Under the pieces are notes generated by a model that was not told the origin of the DNA, made no database searches, and saw only the letters and a list, made by a program, of their open reading frames with translations. A stretch of 64,000 nucleotides of DNA from Flavobacterium xinjiangense (GTDB lineage Bacteria > Bacteroidota > Bacteroidia > Flavobacteriales > Flavobacteriaceae). Of the stretch, positions 35,903 to 45,339 are shown in pieces. The stretch is from NCBI RefSeq assembly GCF_900142885.1, contig NZ_FRCL01000006.1, positions 171,936 to 235,935 of the forward strand, read 5' to 3'. The position numbers and the translations under genes are program-made. The number at the start of each line of letters is the position of its first letter. The stretch's first letter is position 1.

Positions 35903-36313
35903 ATGAAAAGAGTAATTGTAGATTACGCAAAACTTACCAATGAAATTTTAAACCTTTTAGTTGAAAAATTTCCTGATGGTTATGATGATTCGAACATTGT
36001 ACGTTTTAGAAATGCTAAAAACGAATTAATTGAAGCAGTAGAAGTAAGAACTGAAGATACTATTTATTTAGTAAAAGTTAGTACAAAACTCGCTGACAGA
36101 ATTGAAAATTATGATGAAGATGATGAAATTGATAGCGTTGTAGAGCCAATTAGCGGAATTGAACTTGATGACGATGATGCGATTGAAGATGATGACGATG
36201 ACGATGATAATCTAGACAAACCAGATACTGATTCAGAAGATGGGGATGACGATGATGATGATGATAAAAAAGTATTATCAGATGAATTCGACGAAGACGA
36301 AGACGAGGATTAA
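35903..36313 (+). CDS. Small protein with Asp-rich C-terminal tail
   Basis: 136 aa. Residues 1-75 form a compact basic/neutral domain (M-K-R-V-I-V-D-Y-A-K-L-T-N-E-I-L). Residues 78-136 are almost entirely Asp and Glu with several D-runs. Such Flavobacterium proteins are often labelled DNA primase in databases, without support from motifs here. The acidic tail could bind cations, polyamines or basic proteins. It is the last gene before a strong terminator and appears cotranscribed with the DHS-like gene, which makes a polyamine connection worth testing. Confidence 0.8.
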   Translation: MKRVIVDYAKLTNEILNLLVEKFPDGYDDSNIVRFRNAKNELIEAVEVRTEDTIYLVKVSTKLADRIENYDEDDEIDSVVEPISGIELDDDDAIEDDDDDDDNLDKPDTDSEDGDDDDDDDKKVLSDEFDEDEDED

Positions 36314-36339
36314 CAATCCCCTGTTGCAATAAACATAAA

Positions 36340-36369
36340 AGGAACTCTCAATGAGTTCCTTTTTTTTTA
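36340..36369 (+). terminator. Rho-independent terminator of the polyamine operon
   Basis: AGGAACTC-TCAAT-GAGTTCCT followed by nine or more T. Perfect stem, 26 nt after the acidic-protein stop. Confidence 0.93.
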
Positions 36370-36398
36370 AAATTTAGAATTCAAAATACAAAGCCAAA

Positions 36399-38519
36399 AT
36401 GACAACCTCTATTTTACACGCCACGCTTAAAGAAAACTTTGGTTTTGAAAAATTCAGACCCAATCAGGAAGACATTATTAATTGTATTCTCACTGGTTAT
36501 GATACGTTAGCAATTATGCCAACTGGAGGAGGAAAATCAATTTGTTTTCAACTGCCTGCGTTGATATTGTCTGGAATTACTATCGTAATTTCTCCCTTAA
36601 TTGCCTTAATGAAAGACCAGGTCGATAGCTTAAAAGCAAATGGTATTCCCGCCTGTTTTATCAATAGCAGTCAAACGGAAGACGAACGCCAATTTTATAT
36701 TGAAAACTTAAAATCGAACCTAATAAAATTAGTTTACATTGCTCCTGAAAGTTTATCGTATCTGGATAATGTTTTTAATAGTTTAACCATAAGCCTCATT
36801 GCAATTGACGAAGCGCATTGCATCTCGGCTTGGGGACATGATTTTAGGCCTGCTTATACTAATTTGGGTTATCTAAAAAAACGCTTCCCTTCTACTCCAA
36901 TCTTAGCTTTAACTGCTACGGCGGATAAAGCTACACGTAAGGATATTAGCGATCAATTAAATTTATCAAATCCTAAAACTTTCGTCGCTTCTTTTGATAG
37001 AAAAAATTTAAGTTTAGAAGTCCGTCCCGCTTTAGACAGAGTCAAACAAATTATAGATTTTATAAAAGAAAAACCAAATGAGTCAGGTATTGTTTATTGC
37101 TTAAGCCGAAAAACAACAGAAGAACTCGCTGAAAAATTACAGAAAATTGGCATCAATGCAAAAGCATATCACGCTGGTTTAGACAATAAAATCCGCTCTA
37201 AAACCCAAGACGAATTTATCAACGATGATTGCCAAGTGGTTTGTGCCACGATTGCTTTTGGAATGGGAATCGATAAATCAAATGTGCGCTGGGTTATTCA
37301 TTATAATTTGCCCAAAAACATAGAAGGATATTACCAGGAAATTGGTCGGGCCGGTCGGGATGGATTACCTTCAGAAACAGTTTTATTCGAAAGTTATGGA
37401 GATGTAATTCAACTTCAAAAATTTGCCTCACAAGGCTTAAATGCTGAAGTCCAACTGGCAAAATTGGAAAGAATGAAGCAATATGCCGATGCTTTGAGTT
37501 GTCGAAGAAAAATATTGCTTTCCTATTTTGGGGAATTGGTTACTGAAAATTGTGGTAATTGTGACATTTGCAAAAATCCGCCTGCCTTTTTTGACGGAAC
37601 CATTATTGCCCAAAAGGCATTATCAGCAATTATTCGTTTACAGGAAAATGAATCTTTGCCAGTAATTGTCGATTCTCTGAGAGGCTCCAAAAACGCTTAT
37701 ATTTTCGAAAAAGAATATCAAAATCTGAAAACTTATGCTGTAGGTAGCGATATCTCATGGCACGACTGGAATCAATACATCATTCAGTTAATAAATCAAG
37801 GGATTTGCGAAATCGCTTTCCACCAACAAAATAAAATCCGACTAACCTCCTTAGCCGCTGAAGTCCTATTTGAAGGTGAAAAAGTGCAACTGACAACTGT
37901 TCAGAAAATCAATATTGATAAATCCGAAATCCAGGAAGTTAAAAGCAAAGCTGTTGCCAATTCTCTTTTTGAAACTCTAAGAAAATTACGCTACGACATT
38001 TCTAAAGAAGAAAATGTTCCTGCTTATGTGATTTTTAGCGATGCGGCTTTGCGCCAAATGGAAACCGAAAGACCAATGAGCGACCAAGAGTTACTATCAA
38101 TTGATGGCGTTGGTAAAGCAAAACTAGAAAAATATGGCGATGCATTTATAAAAGCTATTATTGATTTTCAGAAATCTAAAAATATCAAGAAAAAGAAAGA
38201 AGCAACAACCAATAAAGAAACGTTACTTTTATTCCACGATGGTTTTTCTGCGGCGGAGATTGCGGTCAAAAGAAAATTAGGAATAACTACAATCATTTCT
38301 CATTTAGCCAAATTATATGTGGATGGATATGAAATCGATTTAAGTGGGTTTGTGTCATTGGACGAAGTTTCGAAAATTATAGAAGCGCAAATCAAATTAG
38401 AATTCCCTACTACTTTAAAACCTTATTTTGATTTTTTTGAAGAACAGATAACCTATGATAAAATCCGAATAGGTTTGGCGATAATTGAAAAAGAAAAAAG
38501 CAATTTGAAATTATCATGA
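36399..38519 (+). CDS. recQ: ATP-dependent DNA helicase RecQ
   Basis: 706 aa, 3'-5' helicase. Motif I G-G-G-K-S-I-C-F-Q-L-P near residue 43, motif II D-E-A-H-C-I-S-A-W-G-H-D-F-R-P near 142, motif VI Q-E-I-G-R-A-G-R-D-G near 313. The RQC zinc cysteines are seen in C-R-R-K and C-G-N-C-D-I-C, and an HRDC domain occupies about 515-600. Its stop overlaps the glycosylase start as ATGA. A Bacteroidetes-type C-terminal HTH region follows the HRDC domain. Confidence 0.96.
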   Translation: MTTSILHATLKENFGFEKFRPNQEDIINCILTGYDTLAIMPTGGGKSICFQLPALILSGITIVISPLIALMKDQVDSLKANGIPACFINSSQTEDERQFYIENLKSNLIKLVYIAPESLSYLDNVFNSLTISLIAIDEAHCISAWGHDFRPAYTNLGYLKKRFPSTPILALTATADKATRKDISDQLNLSNPKTFVASFDRKNLSLEVRPALDRVKQIIDFIKEKPNESGIVYCLSRKTTEELAEKLQKIGINAKAYHAGLDNKIRSKTQDEFINDDCQVVCATIAFGMGIDKSNVRWVIHYNLPKNIEGYYQEIGRAGRDGLPSETVLFESYGDVIQLQKFASQGLNAEVQLAKLERMKQYADALSCRRKILLSYFGELVTENCGNCDICKNPPAFFDGTIIAQKALSAIIRLQENESLPVIVDSLRGSKNAYIFEKEYQNLKTYAVGSDISWHDWNQYIIQLINQGICEIAFHQQNKIRLTSLAAEVLFEGEKVQLTTVQKINIDKSEIQEVKSKAVANSLFETLRKLRYDISKEENVPAYVIFSDAALRQMETERPMSDQELLSIDGVGKAKLEKYGDAFIKAIIDFQKSKNIKKKKEATTNKETLLLFHDGFSAAEIAVKRKLGITTIISHLAKLYVDGYEIDLSGFVSLDEVSKIIEAQIKLEFPTTLKPYFDFFEEQITYDKIRIGLAIIEKEKSNLKLS

Positions 38520-38992
38520 TAAATTCATTCCCTCCTTTTGTGAATTCTTCCACTGAAATTTTGATTTTGGGAACTATGCCTGGCGTAGCTTCTCTGGAAA
38601 AGCAGGAATATTATGCACACAAAAGAAATCATTTTTGGAAAATAATTTACACTTTATTGGATGGATTACCAATTTCAGAAATTTTTGAAGAAAAAATACA
38701 ATTGCTCCAAACCAATAAAATCGGATTATGGGATGTGTTAGAAAATTGTGAAAGAAAAGGAAGTCTGGATATTCACATTAAAAATCACAAAGAAAATGAT
38801 TTTAAAACGTTGTTGAAGGAATTTCCTGCGATTATTAAAATCGTTTTCAACGGAAAAGAAAGCCACAAATTCTTTTTGAAAAAATTTGGACAAATAGAAG
38901 GCATTACTTACTATGTAATGCCTTCTACAAGTCCTGCCAATACTATGTCTTTTGAAAATAAATTGACAATTTGGTCCACATTTTTAGACTAA
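38516..38992 (+). CDS. DNA-deoxyinosine / uracil glycosylase (MUG-like UDG family)
   Basis: 158 aa. I-L-G-T-M-P-G near residue 17 and A-H-K-R-N-H-F-W-K-I-I are family motifs; M-P-S-T-S-P-A-N near the C-terminus matches the second active-site loop. It should excise deaminated bases. It begins within the recQ stop (ATGA), so the two repair proteins are made from one message with coupled translation. Confidence 0.9.
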   Translation: MINSFPPFVNSSTEILILGTMPGVASLEKQEYYAHKRNHFWKIIYTLLDGLPISEIFEEKIQLLQTNKIGLWDVLENCERKGSLDIHIKNHKENDFKTLLKEFPAIIKIVFNGKESHKFFLKKFGQIEGITYYVMPSTSPANTMSFENKLTIWSTFLD

Positions 38993-38993
38993 A

Positions 38994-39509
38994 CTACAAA
39001 TACCTTTCTTGAAAAACTTTTTGATGGTGTTTTTGATGTCCAATAATTATAAAACCAATAGCTCGGACAGAAACAGCTGCATTAGAAGCGATTCCCATTA
39101 TTATTAACTGCTCTTCTGAAAAACTTTTAAAAAGCAACATAGTAGATTGCCTAACAGCAGAAAACTCTGTTAACAAATCCTGAATACTCCTCACGTTTGC
39201 ATTTGTATTATCTACATAATCGTTTTCATTAAAACCCGGTAAAGGTGTTTTATCATTTCTTGAGATTCGAAGGGCGCGATAACTAAAAACATGTTCGGCA
39301 TCAATAAGATGCTGAATAATATCCTTGATCGTCCATTTTCCTTCGGCATAACGAAAATCAAATTTATCCATTGGAATATTCTGCACAAATTTGATAAAAT
39401 CATACAGACAAATTTCCAATTCTTCAATTAATACTACGTTACCTAAAGCATTAATATAGGGAGAATAAAATTTGGCATATTCGTTTACGGGCAATTGATT
39501 TGATTCCAT
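38994..39509 (-). CDS. DinB-family metal-binding protein
   Basis: 171 aa four-helix protein. The metal histidines are present: H-L-I-D-A-E-H (two, residues about 68 and 74) and G-H-Q-K-H-H-Q-K near residue 157. Family members act in thiol transfer (BST) or as unknown. It is convergent with the glycosylase, with only 1 nt between stops, and 9 nt downstream of ppc. Confidence 0.88.
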   Translation of the reverse strand: MESNQLPVNEYAKFYSPYINALGNVVLIEELEICLYDFIKFVQNIPMDKFDFRYAEGKWTIKDIIQHLIDAEHVFSYRALRISRNDKTPLPGFNENDYVDNTNANVRSIQDLLTEFSAVRQSTMLLFKSFSEEQLIIMGIASNAAVSVRAIGFIIIGHQKHHQKVFQERYL

Positions 39510-39518
39510 ATTTTTATA

Positions 39519-42104
39519 TTAAGCTGAATTTCTACTTGCGTTGGTATTTCCAAAAAGAGAACGTGTTACAATTTTCTCATATACTTTAATTAAATCCTCA
39601 TCAGGATTTTCCTCCTTATTAATCTCATTAATTCTTAATAAAGCATATTGTTGTATTGTCAACAATGGCAATACAATATGCTCTCTAATATCAATTGAAG
39701 CTTTACCATCAGGATAATTTTCCATAAGTGTTTTGTGACCGGCAATTTTCAACAATAATCTTTTTGTTTCTAAAAATTCATCATAAATAATTTGCCAAAA
39801 CTCTCCAAATTCAGGATCTTTTTTCATGTAAGCCGTCAATGGGAAAAATGATTTAGCCAAAGACATCATACTGTTTTCGAGAAGCGTTTTAAAGAACAGG
39901 GAATTGTCATAAACACTTTGTACTTTATCCCACTGATTTGTATCTTCAAAATGTTTCAACGCCGTACCCACTCCAAAAAAACCAGGCACATTCTGTTTTA
40001 ATTGACTCCAAGACCCCACAAAAGGAATCGCTCGTAAATCAGCAAAATCTAACTGCTCTGATTTACTTCTTTTTGAAGGTCGGCTACCAATATTTGTTTT
40101 AGCATAATATTTCAAAGTACTCATTTGTTCCAAATAAGGAATAAATTTAGGATGGTTCTTGAAACTTAAATATTTCTCATAACCCAATTCTGCCAATTGA
40201 TCTAAAATATCTTTCTCATCCGCAGTCAACTCATTTTGACCTTTACTAAAAACCTGATTAGTAACACCTGCACTTAATAAATTTTCAAGATTATAACGAC
40301 AAGAATCTAAAGTTCCAAAATTCGAACTTATCGTCTGTCCTTGCACCGTAACCTGAATTTCATTATTTTCAATGTTTGGACCTAATGAAGCATAAAATTT
40401 ATGTGTTTTCCCTCCACCACGAGCTGGCGGGCCACCACGACCATCAAAGAAAATGGCTTTTACACCATATTTTCTGGAGATTTCAGTAAGCTCTTCTTTA
40501 GCTTTGTAAATACTCCAGTTTGCCATTAAATAACCTCCGTCTTTCGTACCATCAGAAAAACCAAGCATTATCGTTTGCTTGTTGTTTCTATTTTTAAGAT
40601 GTTCAGCGTAAGCAGTATTGGTATATAATTTTTCCATTATTGCATGTGCATTTTGTAAATCATCAACTGATTCAAACAGAGGAATAATATCAACCGATGG
40701 GTTTTCCCAATTGCTTAATTTAAAAAGAGCAAAAGTTTCCATTACATTAAGCGCACTTTCATTATTGCTGATAATATAGCGGTTTGCACCAAATTCCCCG
40801 TTTTTTTCCTGTATCATTTTTATGGCCTGAATAGACTCAATAGTAGAACGTGTCATCTCGTTTTCGAATACGTTCGAATCGAGATCGCCACTGATAGTAG
40901 AAACCACTGCAAACTTTTCTTCTTCTGTTAATTCAAAATAATTTTTAGGGAAAACTGAAGGATCCGAATTCAAATAATATTTTACTACATCATTAAAAAC
41001 CGCATCGTGTATTTTACTGTTTTGACGAATGTCTAAAGAAGCAAAATGAAAACCAAATAAATTTACTTTAATAAGAAGCGCATCAACTTCATCTAAATAT
41101 AAAGATTGATGTTGATCTATAATAATTTGCTTTATTTTATTTAATTGAGATTTAAATTCACTTAAAGTGATGAAAATTTCACCTTTAAAATAGAAAACTG
41201 ATCTATAAAGTTTATATTCAAGTTCGGACACCAAAACATCAACACCTGAAAAGGTTAACTTTCTTTTTAAATTTCTAATTTCAATGTAATAACATTTTAA
41301 TATTGACGTTCTCAAACGTTCTGCAACTTTCAAAGTAATTTCTGTAGTAACAAATGGATTACCATCTCGATCTCCACCTGGCCAAAAACCCAGTTTAATT
41401 AATGGGTTATTAATTGACTTTCCATGAAAAATATTCTTCTGAAGGTATTGCACCATTTCTCCGGAAGTTTCATAAAACACATTTTCAAGATACCAAATCA
41501 AGCTTACTGCTTCATCAAAAGGATTAGGTTTTTCATTTTGAATAAAAGGAGTTTTTCCTAACTGAGCCAGCAATTGCTTGATATCTAGTAAGTTATTTTT
41601 TCGAATTGCATCAGTCAAATCATTGATAATTCCTAGAACGGCTCCAGGATAAAACTGTGTGGGATGAGCGGTCAAAACTGTTCTTACATTAAAGTTTTCT
41701 AAAAAATCAATCAACTCCTCTTCCTTATCTTTTGCCTCTGATTTCTCTTTAATATCCCTCAGAGAACCTCTTCCTTCCATATTATTAACTACTGGAAAAG
41801 CAGCATCTTCAATAGCATCAAATAAAACAATTTGGCGTTCAATGTATTGAATAAAACGAAACATCAAATCAATTTTGTCCGTTTCTGAAGCGTTATGCAA
41901 ATATCTTTTAGCAAAAAAATCTACAATTTCTTTCGGAGTCTCTTGTTTTTTAAAACCAGTATCGCAAACATCTGTAAATAAAGGAAGTAAAACACCTGTA
42001 TTATCAATGGAATCAAAAGGCAATGTTATAAAAACACTATTGTAAATGTGGTATTTCGAAAGAACGTCTTGATTGAAACGTTCGATTTTTGGTAGTGTGT
42101 ACAT
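39519..42104 (-). CDS. ppc: Phosphoenolpyruvate carboxylase
   Basis: 861 aa, anaplerotic carboxylation of PEP to oxaloacetate. Catalytic motifs: T-A-H-P-T-Q-F near residue 144 with the active-site His, G-F-W-P-G-G-D-R-D-G-N-P near 243, and F-F-D-G-R-G-G-P-P-A-R-G-G-G. The C-terminus is N-A-S-R-N-S-A where E. coli has QNTG. Single gene, followed at 9 nt by dinB and preceded by a terminator for the lrp-like gene. Confidence 0.96.
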   Translation of the reverse strand: MYTLPKIERFNQDVLSKYHIYNSVFITLPFDSIDNTGVLLPLFTDVCDTGFKKQETPKEIVDFFAKRYLHNASETDKIDLMFRFIQYIERQIVLFDAIEDAAFPVVNNMEGRGSLRDIKEKSEAKDKEEELIDFLENFNVRTVLTAHPTQFYPGAVLGIINDLTDAIRKNNLLDIKQLLAQLGKTPFIQNEKPNPFDEAVSLIWYLENVFYETSGEMVQYLQKNIFHGKSINNPLIKLGFWPGGDRDGNPFVTTEITLKVAERLRTSILKCYYIEIRNLKRKLTFSGVDVLVSELEYKLYRSVFYFKGEIFITLSEFKSQLNKIKQIIIDQHQSLYLDEVDALLIKVNLFGFHFASLDIRQNSKIHDAVFNDVVKYYLNSDPSVFPKNYFELTEEEKFAVVSTISGDLDSNVFENEMTRSTIESIQAIKMIQEKNGEFGANRYIISNNESALNVMETFALFKLSNWENPSVDIIPLFESVDDLQNAHAIMEKLYTNTAYAEHLKNRNNKQTIMLGFSDGTKDGGYLMANWSIYKAKEELTEISRKYGVKAIFFDGRGGPPARGGGKTHKFYASLGPNIENNEIQVTVQGQTISSNFGTLDSCRYNLENLLSAGVTNQVFSKGQNELTADEKDILDQLAELGYEKYLSFKNHPKFIPYLEQMSTLKYYAKTNIGSRPSKRSKSEQLDFADLRAIPFVGSWSQLKQNVPGFFGVGTALKHFEDTNQWDKVQSVYDNSLFFKTLLENSMMSLAKSFFPLTAYMKKDPEFGEFWQIIYDEFLETKRLLLKIAGHKTLMENYPDGKASIDIREHIVLPLLTIQQYALLRINEINKEENPDEDLIKVYEKIVTRSLFGNTNASRNSA

Positions 42105-42142
42105 AATTTAGTTGTGGTTGGTTTAATAGGAAAATTTGTTAT

Positions 42143-42172
42143 AAAAAAAACCTCAAGAATTAACTTGAGGTT
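42143..42172 (-). terminator. Terminator after the Lrp-like gene
   Basis: Minus strand AACCTCAAG, six-base loop, CTTGAGGTT, then a run of T. Perfect nine-base stem, 30 nt past the regulator stop. Confidence 0.9.
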
Positions 42173-42201
42173 ATATTTTAAAATATAGCATTCAAGATTA
42201 A

Positions 42202-42681
42202 TTACATATTTTTAAAAATAGTATGCATTAACCGCTTCTTATCATTTATACTCTCTTCTAGAGAAATCATAGTTTCAGTTCTGTAAACACCATCAATATC
42301 ATCAATCATAAAGATTACATCTTTAGCATGTTTTGTATCTTTAGCTCTAATTTTACAGAAAATATTAAATTTACCTGTTGTTACAGAAGCAACAGTCACA
42401 TAAGGAATCTCATTAATTCTTTCTAAAACGAACTTCGTTTGAGATGTATTATTAAGAAAAACACCAACGTAAGCAATAAAAGAATACCCTAACTTATCAT
42501 AATCAAGAACTAAAGAAGATCCCATTATAATTCCTGCATCTTCCATTTTTTTAACTCTGACATGCACAGTTCCAGCTGAAATAAGCAATTTTTTTGCTAT
42601 ATCCGTGAATGGAACTCTTGTGTTGTCTATTAACATATCTAATATCTGGTGATCTACTTCATCTAAACGAAACTTACTCAT
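42202..42681 (-). CDS. Lrp/AsnC-family transcriptional regulator
   Basis: 159 aa. N-terminal HTH: L-D-E-V-D-H-Q-I-L-D-M-L-I-D-N-T-R then T-D-I-A-K-K-L-L-I-S-A-G-T-V-H-V-R-V-K-K-M. The C-terminal RAM ligand domain covers about 65-155. Usually senses an amino acid. Between ppc and a carboxypeptidase gene, all on the minus strand; 77 nt separate it from the carboxypeptidase, so part of it may be read from that upstream promoter. Confidence 0.93.
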   Translation of the reverse strand: MSKFRLDEVDHQILDMLIDNTRVPFTDIAKKLLISAGTVHVRVKKMEDAGIIMGSSLVLDYDKLGYSFIAYVGVFLNNTSQTKFVLERINEIPYVTVASVTTGKFNIFCKIRAKDTKHAKDVIFMIDDIDGVYRTETMISLEESINDKKRLMHTIFKNM

Positions 42682-42758
42682 AATTCTTTAATTTTTATTA
42701 CTAATAACTCTTACAAAGTATAAAAATATACATAAAAAACAACAAAATGACATTAAAA

Positions 42759-43913
42759 TTATATTTTTATCATTCCATTAACAAATTTTATATCATTATC
42801 TAAATAAAAATCAGCTTTTTGATTTATTTTCGGAAATCCACTATAGTCATCTTTATATAATGCATCTTTAGCATCAAATTCACAATGACCAAAATAATTT
42901 TCTAATTCACCTACTTGTATTATATAGGCATTAAAACAAATCTGATTTTCAATTAATTCTTCTTTGTATTGTGATGCAAAATTGGTGATTATTTCGATAC
43001 CATCATAATTTATCTTGATATTTTTATACATAAAATCATAAAAAACGACTTTATTTTGAGGAATATTCAAATATTTGTCAATTCCATTGCTAACTATATC
43101 GTTTTCGCTAAGTATCGTAAAACTAGAAACTAACGCCATAAAAACATATTTTCGTGTTTCTTCCCTTTGATAGTCACCTTGAAAATGCCCCGCTTCAAAC
43201 AATAAAGTGGGGACGCCTAAAAATTGAAAAGTATCTCCAATACAATTAATATTAAAAGAATCATCAAAACGCCCTATCTGACCCGGTAAATATTGTTGCA
43301 AAACATCATTTATTCCTGCAATCAAGTTAATTGCTTTCAATCTGGAATCATTAATCTCGCGTTCTTCATTGTAAGAAGGCGCTAAAAAAGATAAGGTCGC
43401 CGGTTTACCCGTATCACTAACACCGAAGATAGTGCGCTGATCATGAAGGTTAAAACAATAATGAGGAGCGAAATCTTCGAAAACACCTCTTAAAACCTTG
43501 CTTTCGGGCTGAGATAGATTTTGAGAATCTCTATTTAAATCAACTTTATTCGCATTTTCTCTAGTATACAACTTGGCGCCATCTGGATTCAACATTGTAA
43601 TACAGCAAAAAGTGAATGCTTCCAGTAATTTTTTTGCTAATTCAGAATCGCTGTTTAGTACGTTTAAAAAATCAAAAAGTGCTTTAGTTGTTGTGCCTTC
43701 GTTTCCATGCATTTGTGACCAAAGAAAAATTTTGATTTCTCCAACCCCAATTTGATAAGTATAAATTGGTTTTTCAAGCACTGATTCACCAACAATTTTA
43801 AGCTGATTATTAGTGTTTAATTTCTGCAATAAAGGTTCAATTGAATCTAAAGTAATGTAACGACCTTGTATAGATTCTTCTTTAAATTCTGTAAATAATT
43901 CTTCTAAATTCAT
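42759..43913 (-). CDS. M14-family zinc carboxypeptidase
   Basis: 384 aa, no clear signal peptide. Zinc ligands are His69 and Glu72 (Q-M-H-G-N-E-G-T-T) and His157 (N-L-H-D-Q-R). T-L-L-F-E-A-G-H-F near residue 245 has the likely catalytic Glu. A cytosolic peptidase or deacylase role is probable. It is divergent from an HTH regulator; two TTTAC-N4-GTAAA palindromes lie within 52 nt of its start codon and a third at 43985. Confidence 0.88.
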   Translation of the reverse strand: MNLEELFTEFKEESIQGRYITLDSIEPLLQKLNTNNQLKIVGESVLEKPIYTYQIGVGEIKIFLWSQMHGNEGTTTKALFDFLNVLNSDSELAKKLLEAFTFCCITMLNPDGAKLYTRENANKVDLNRDSQNLSQPESKVLRGVFEDFAPHYCFNLHDQRTIFGVSDTGKPATLSFLAPSYNEEREINDSRLKAINLIAGINDVLQQYLPGQIGRFDDSFNINCIGDTFQFLGVPTLLFEAGHFQGDYQREETRKYVFMALVSSFTILSENDIVSNGIDKYLNIPQNKVVFYDFMYKNIKINYDGIEIITNFASQYKEELIENQICFNAYIIQVGELENYFGHCEFDAKDALYKDDYSGFPKINQKADFYLDNDIKFVNGMIKI

Positions 43914-44224
43914 ACCGTATTATTTGATTTACAAAAGTAAACATCTTTATATTTACATTTGTAAACAATGATTTTTTGTTATATTTTAAATATGTAAACA
44001 CTTTTGATGGCTTGCGCAGCTTAGTCAAGCCCATTACAAATGACAATTGTTATCTTTTTAATTTTTATGTTATCAATTATTAATTATCAGTAGTTTAAAT
44101 GGCTCTATATGTATTATAACTTTATGCTTATCGCACTAAAAAAATTACTTTACACTTGTAATTTTGGGGGTTTGGTTTATTTTGATTACATTTGTAAATA
44201 GCTTATTTTTAAAAATAATTTACA
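43914..44224. promoter_or_regulatory. Divergent control region with five palindromes
   Basis: The motif TTTAC-N4-GTAAA occurs at 43928-43941 and 43952-43965 (exact) and at 43985-43998, 44149-44162, 44185-44198 (one mismatch each). The first covers a minus-strand TACTTTTG box for the carboxypeptidase. The last covers a plus-strand TACATTTG box (44187-44194), with TTG 20 nt upstream at 44164-44166, for the HTH gene. No coding frame lies between. Confidence 0.7.
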
Positions 44225-44701
44225 ATGGTAAACATAGAGGATTTTATAAAAAGATTAGAAATAATACTGGATTATTATAGCTTAAACGCTTCTTCATTTG
44301 CGGATAAAATTGGGGTACAACGCTCTAGTTTGTCTCACCTTCTTTCAGGCAGAAACAAACCAAGCTTAGACTTTATTCTTAAAATTTTGGAGGTATTTCC
44401 TGATGTAGATTTGTATTGGATTTTGAATGGCAAGGGAACATTTCCAAAAAATGCCATTGCTATTGAAAAGAGAGAAAATCAAGCGGAGGAAGTTTTTAAA
44501 CAAAATATCCCTACTCCTTTGAAAGAAGAAAAAATTTCAGAAAACTTATTTTCTGAAATACAAAATCCAATACATCAAAATGCATTGAAAACAGAAAAAA
44601 TGGAAAATAAAAATATACCTACAGAGGCATTTTCAGGCGAAGTGGAAAAAATTGTATTCTTTTACAAAAATGGAACCTTTAAAGTATTTAACCCCAATTA
44701 A
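44225..44701 (+). CDS. XRE-family helix-turn-helix regulator
   Basis: 158 aa. HTH_3 domain in residues 6-65: F-A-D-K-I-G-V-Q-R-S-S-L-S-H-L-L-S-G-R-N-K-P-S-L-D-F is the typical helix 2-3 pair of lambda-repressor-like proteins. Residues 75-158 are charged and probably disordered. Palindromes upstream and at the divergent carboxypeptidase promoter are its most likely sites, which would make it an autoregulator. No protease or integrase feature suggests a phage origin. Confidence 0.88.
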   Translation: MVNIEDFIKRLEIILDYYSLNASSFADKIGVQRSSLSHLLSGRNKPSLDFILKILEVFPDVDLYWILNGKGTFPKNAIAIEKRENQAEEVFKQNIPTPLKEEKISENLFSEIQNPIHQNALKTEKMENKNIPTEAFSGEVEKIVFFYKNGTFKVFNPN

Positions 44702-44725
44702 AGGATTTGTCTTTTTATTTTAAAC

Positions 44726-45277
44726 TTATACTTTAAATCCCTTTTCAGGAACTTTGCCAAGTACACCAATAAAATGTTTATTTAAAATAAGTAGGTCTTC
44801 CTCTAGATTACCAGTCGGCATTAACGGCTTTCCCAAATTAACTACTTTTTTTCCAAAATCAAAAGCAACTGGAATTATGGGAACATTTGCTTTCAATGCA
44901 ATATAATAGAAACCTGTTTTTAATGCATCTGTTTTTTTTCGGGTTCCTTCAGGAAGGACTGCAAGTCTGAACGTTTCTTTTCTTTGAAAAATAGCGGCAA
45001 TAGAATCTACTTTATTCAATCCTCCTGTTCGATCCAAAGGCTCTCCTCCCATGTAGCGAAAATAAAACCCTAATGGAAACCGAAATAATTCTTTTTTACC
45101 CACCCAATTCATCTCTAATCCTGTAATTCCTCTGGTGAAAATTCCCAAATAAAAATCATGGGCACTGGTATGCGGCATCACCATCATCACACATTTCTGC
45201 ATAGCAGGATCTATTGAACCTTCAATTTTCCAACCCATAAGCCTGAAAAATATCCATTTATATAATTGTTTCTTCAT
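44726..45277 (-). CDS. Phospholipid/glycerol acyltransferase (PlsC-like)
   Basis: 183 aa. H-T-S-A-H-D at residue 36 is the HX4D catalytic motif of 1-acylglycerol-3-phosphate acyltransferases; L-P-E-G-T-R-K near 115 is the second block. Short for the family and lacking an N-terminal membrane span, so it may be peripheral. Convergent with the HTH gene and divergent from the spermidine-synthase-like gene. Confidence 0.87.
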   Translation of the reverse strand: MKKQLYKWIFFRLMGWKIEGSIDPAMQKCVMMVMPHTSAHDFYLGIFTRGITGLEMNWVGKKELFRFPLGFYFRYMGGEPLDRTGGLNKVDSIAAIFQRKETFRLAVLPEGTRKKTDALKTGFYYIALKANVPIIPVAFDFGKKVVNLGKPLMPTGNLEEDLLILNKHFIGVLGKVPEKGFKV

Positions 45278-45339
45278 TCTTTCATTCTTTCGTACAAAAT
45301 AAATAATTTAAATCTTATTTTTGAGTAAAACCGTCACTT

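Noticed and set aside
35903..36313. DNA primase label for the acidic protein
   Set aside because: No primase or TOPRIM motif; the name is a database habit for this family.
44225..44701. Prophage repressor
   Set aside because: Only an HTH protein; no integrase, structural or lysis genes around it.
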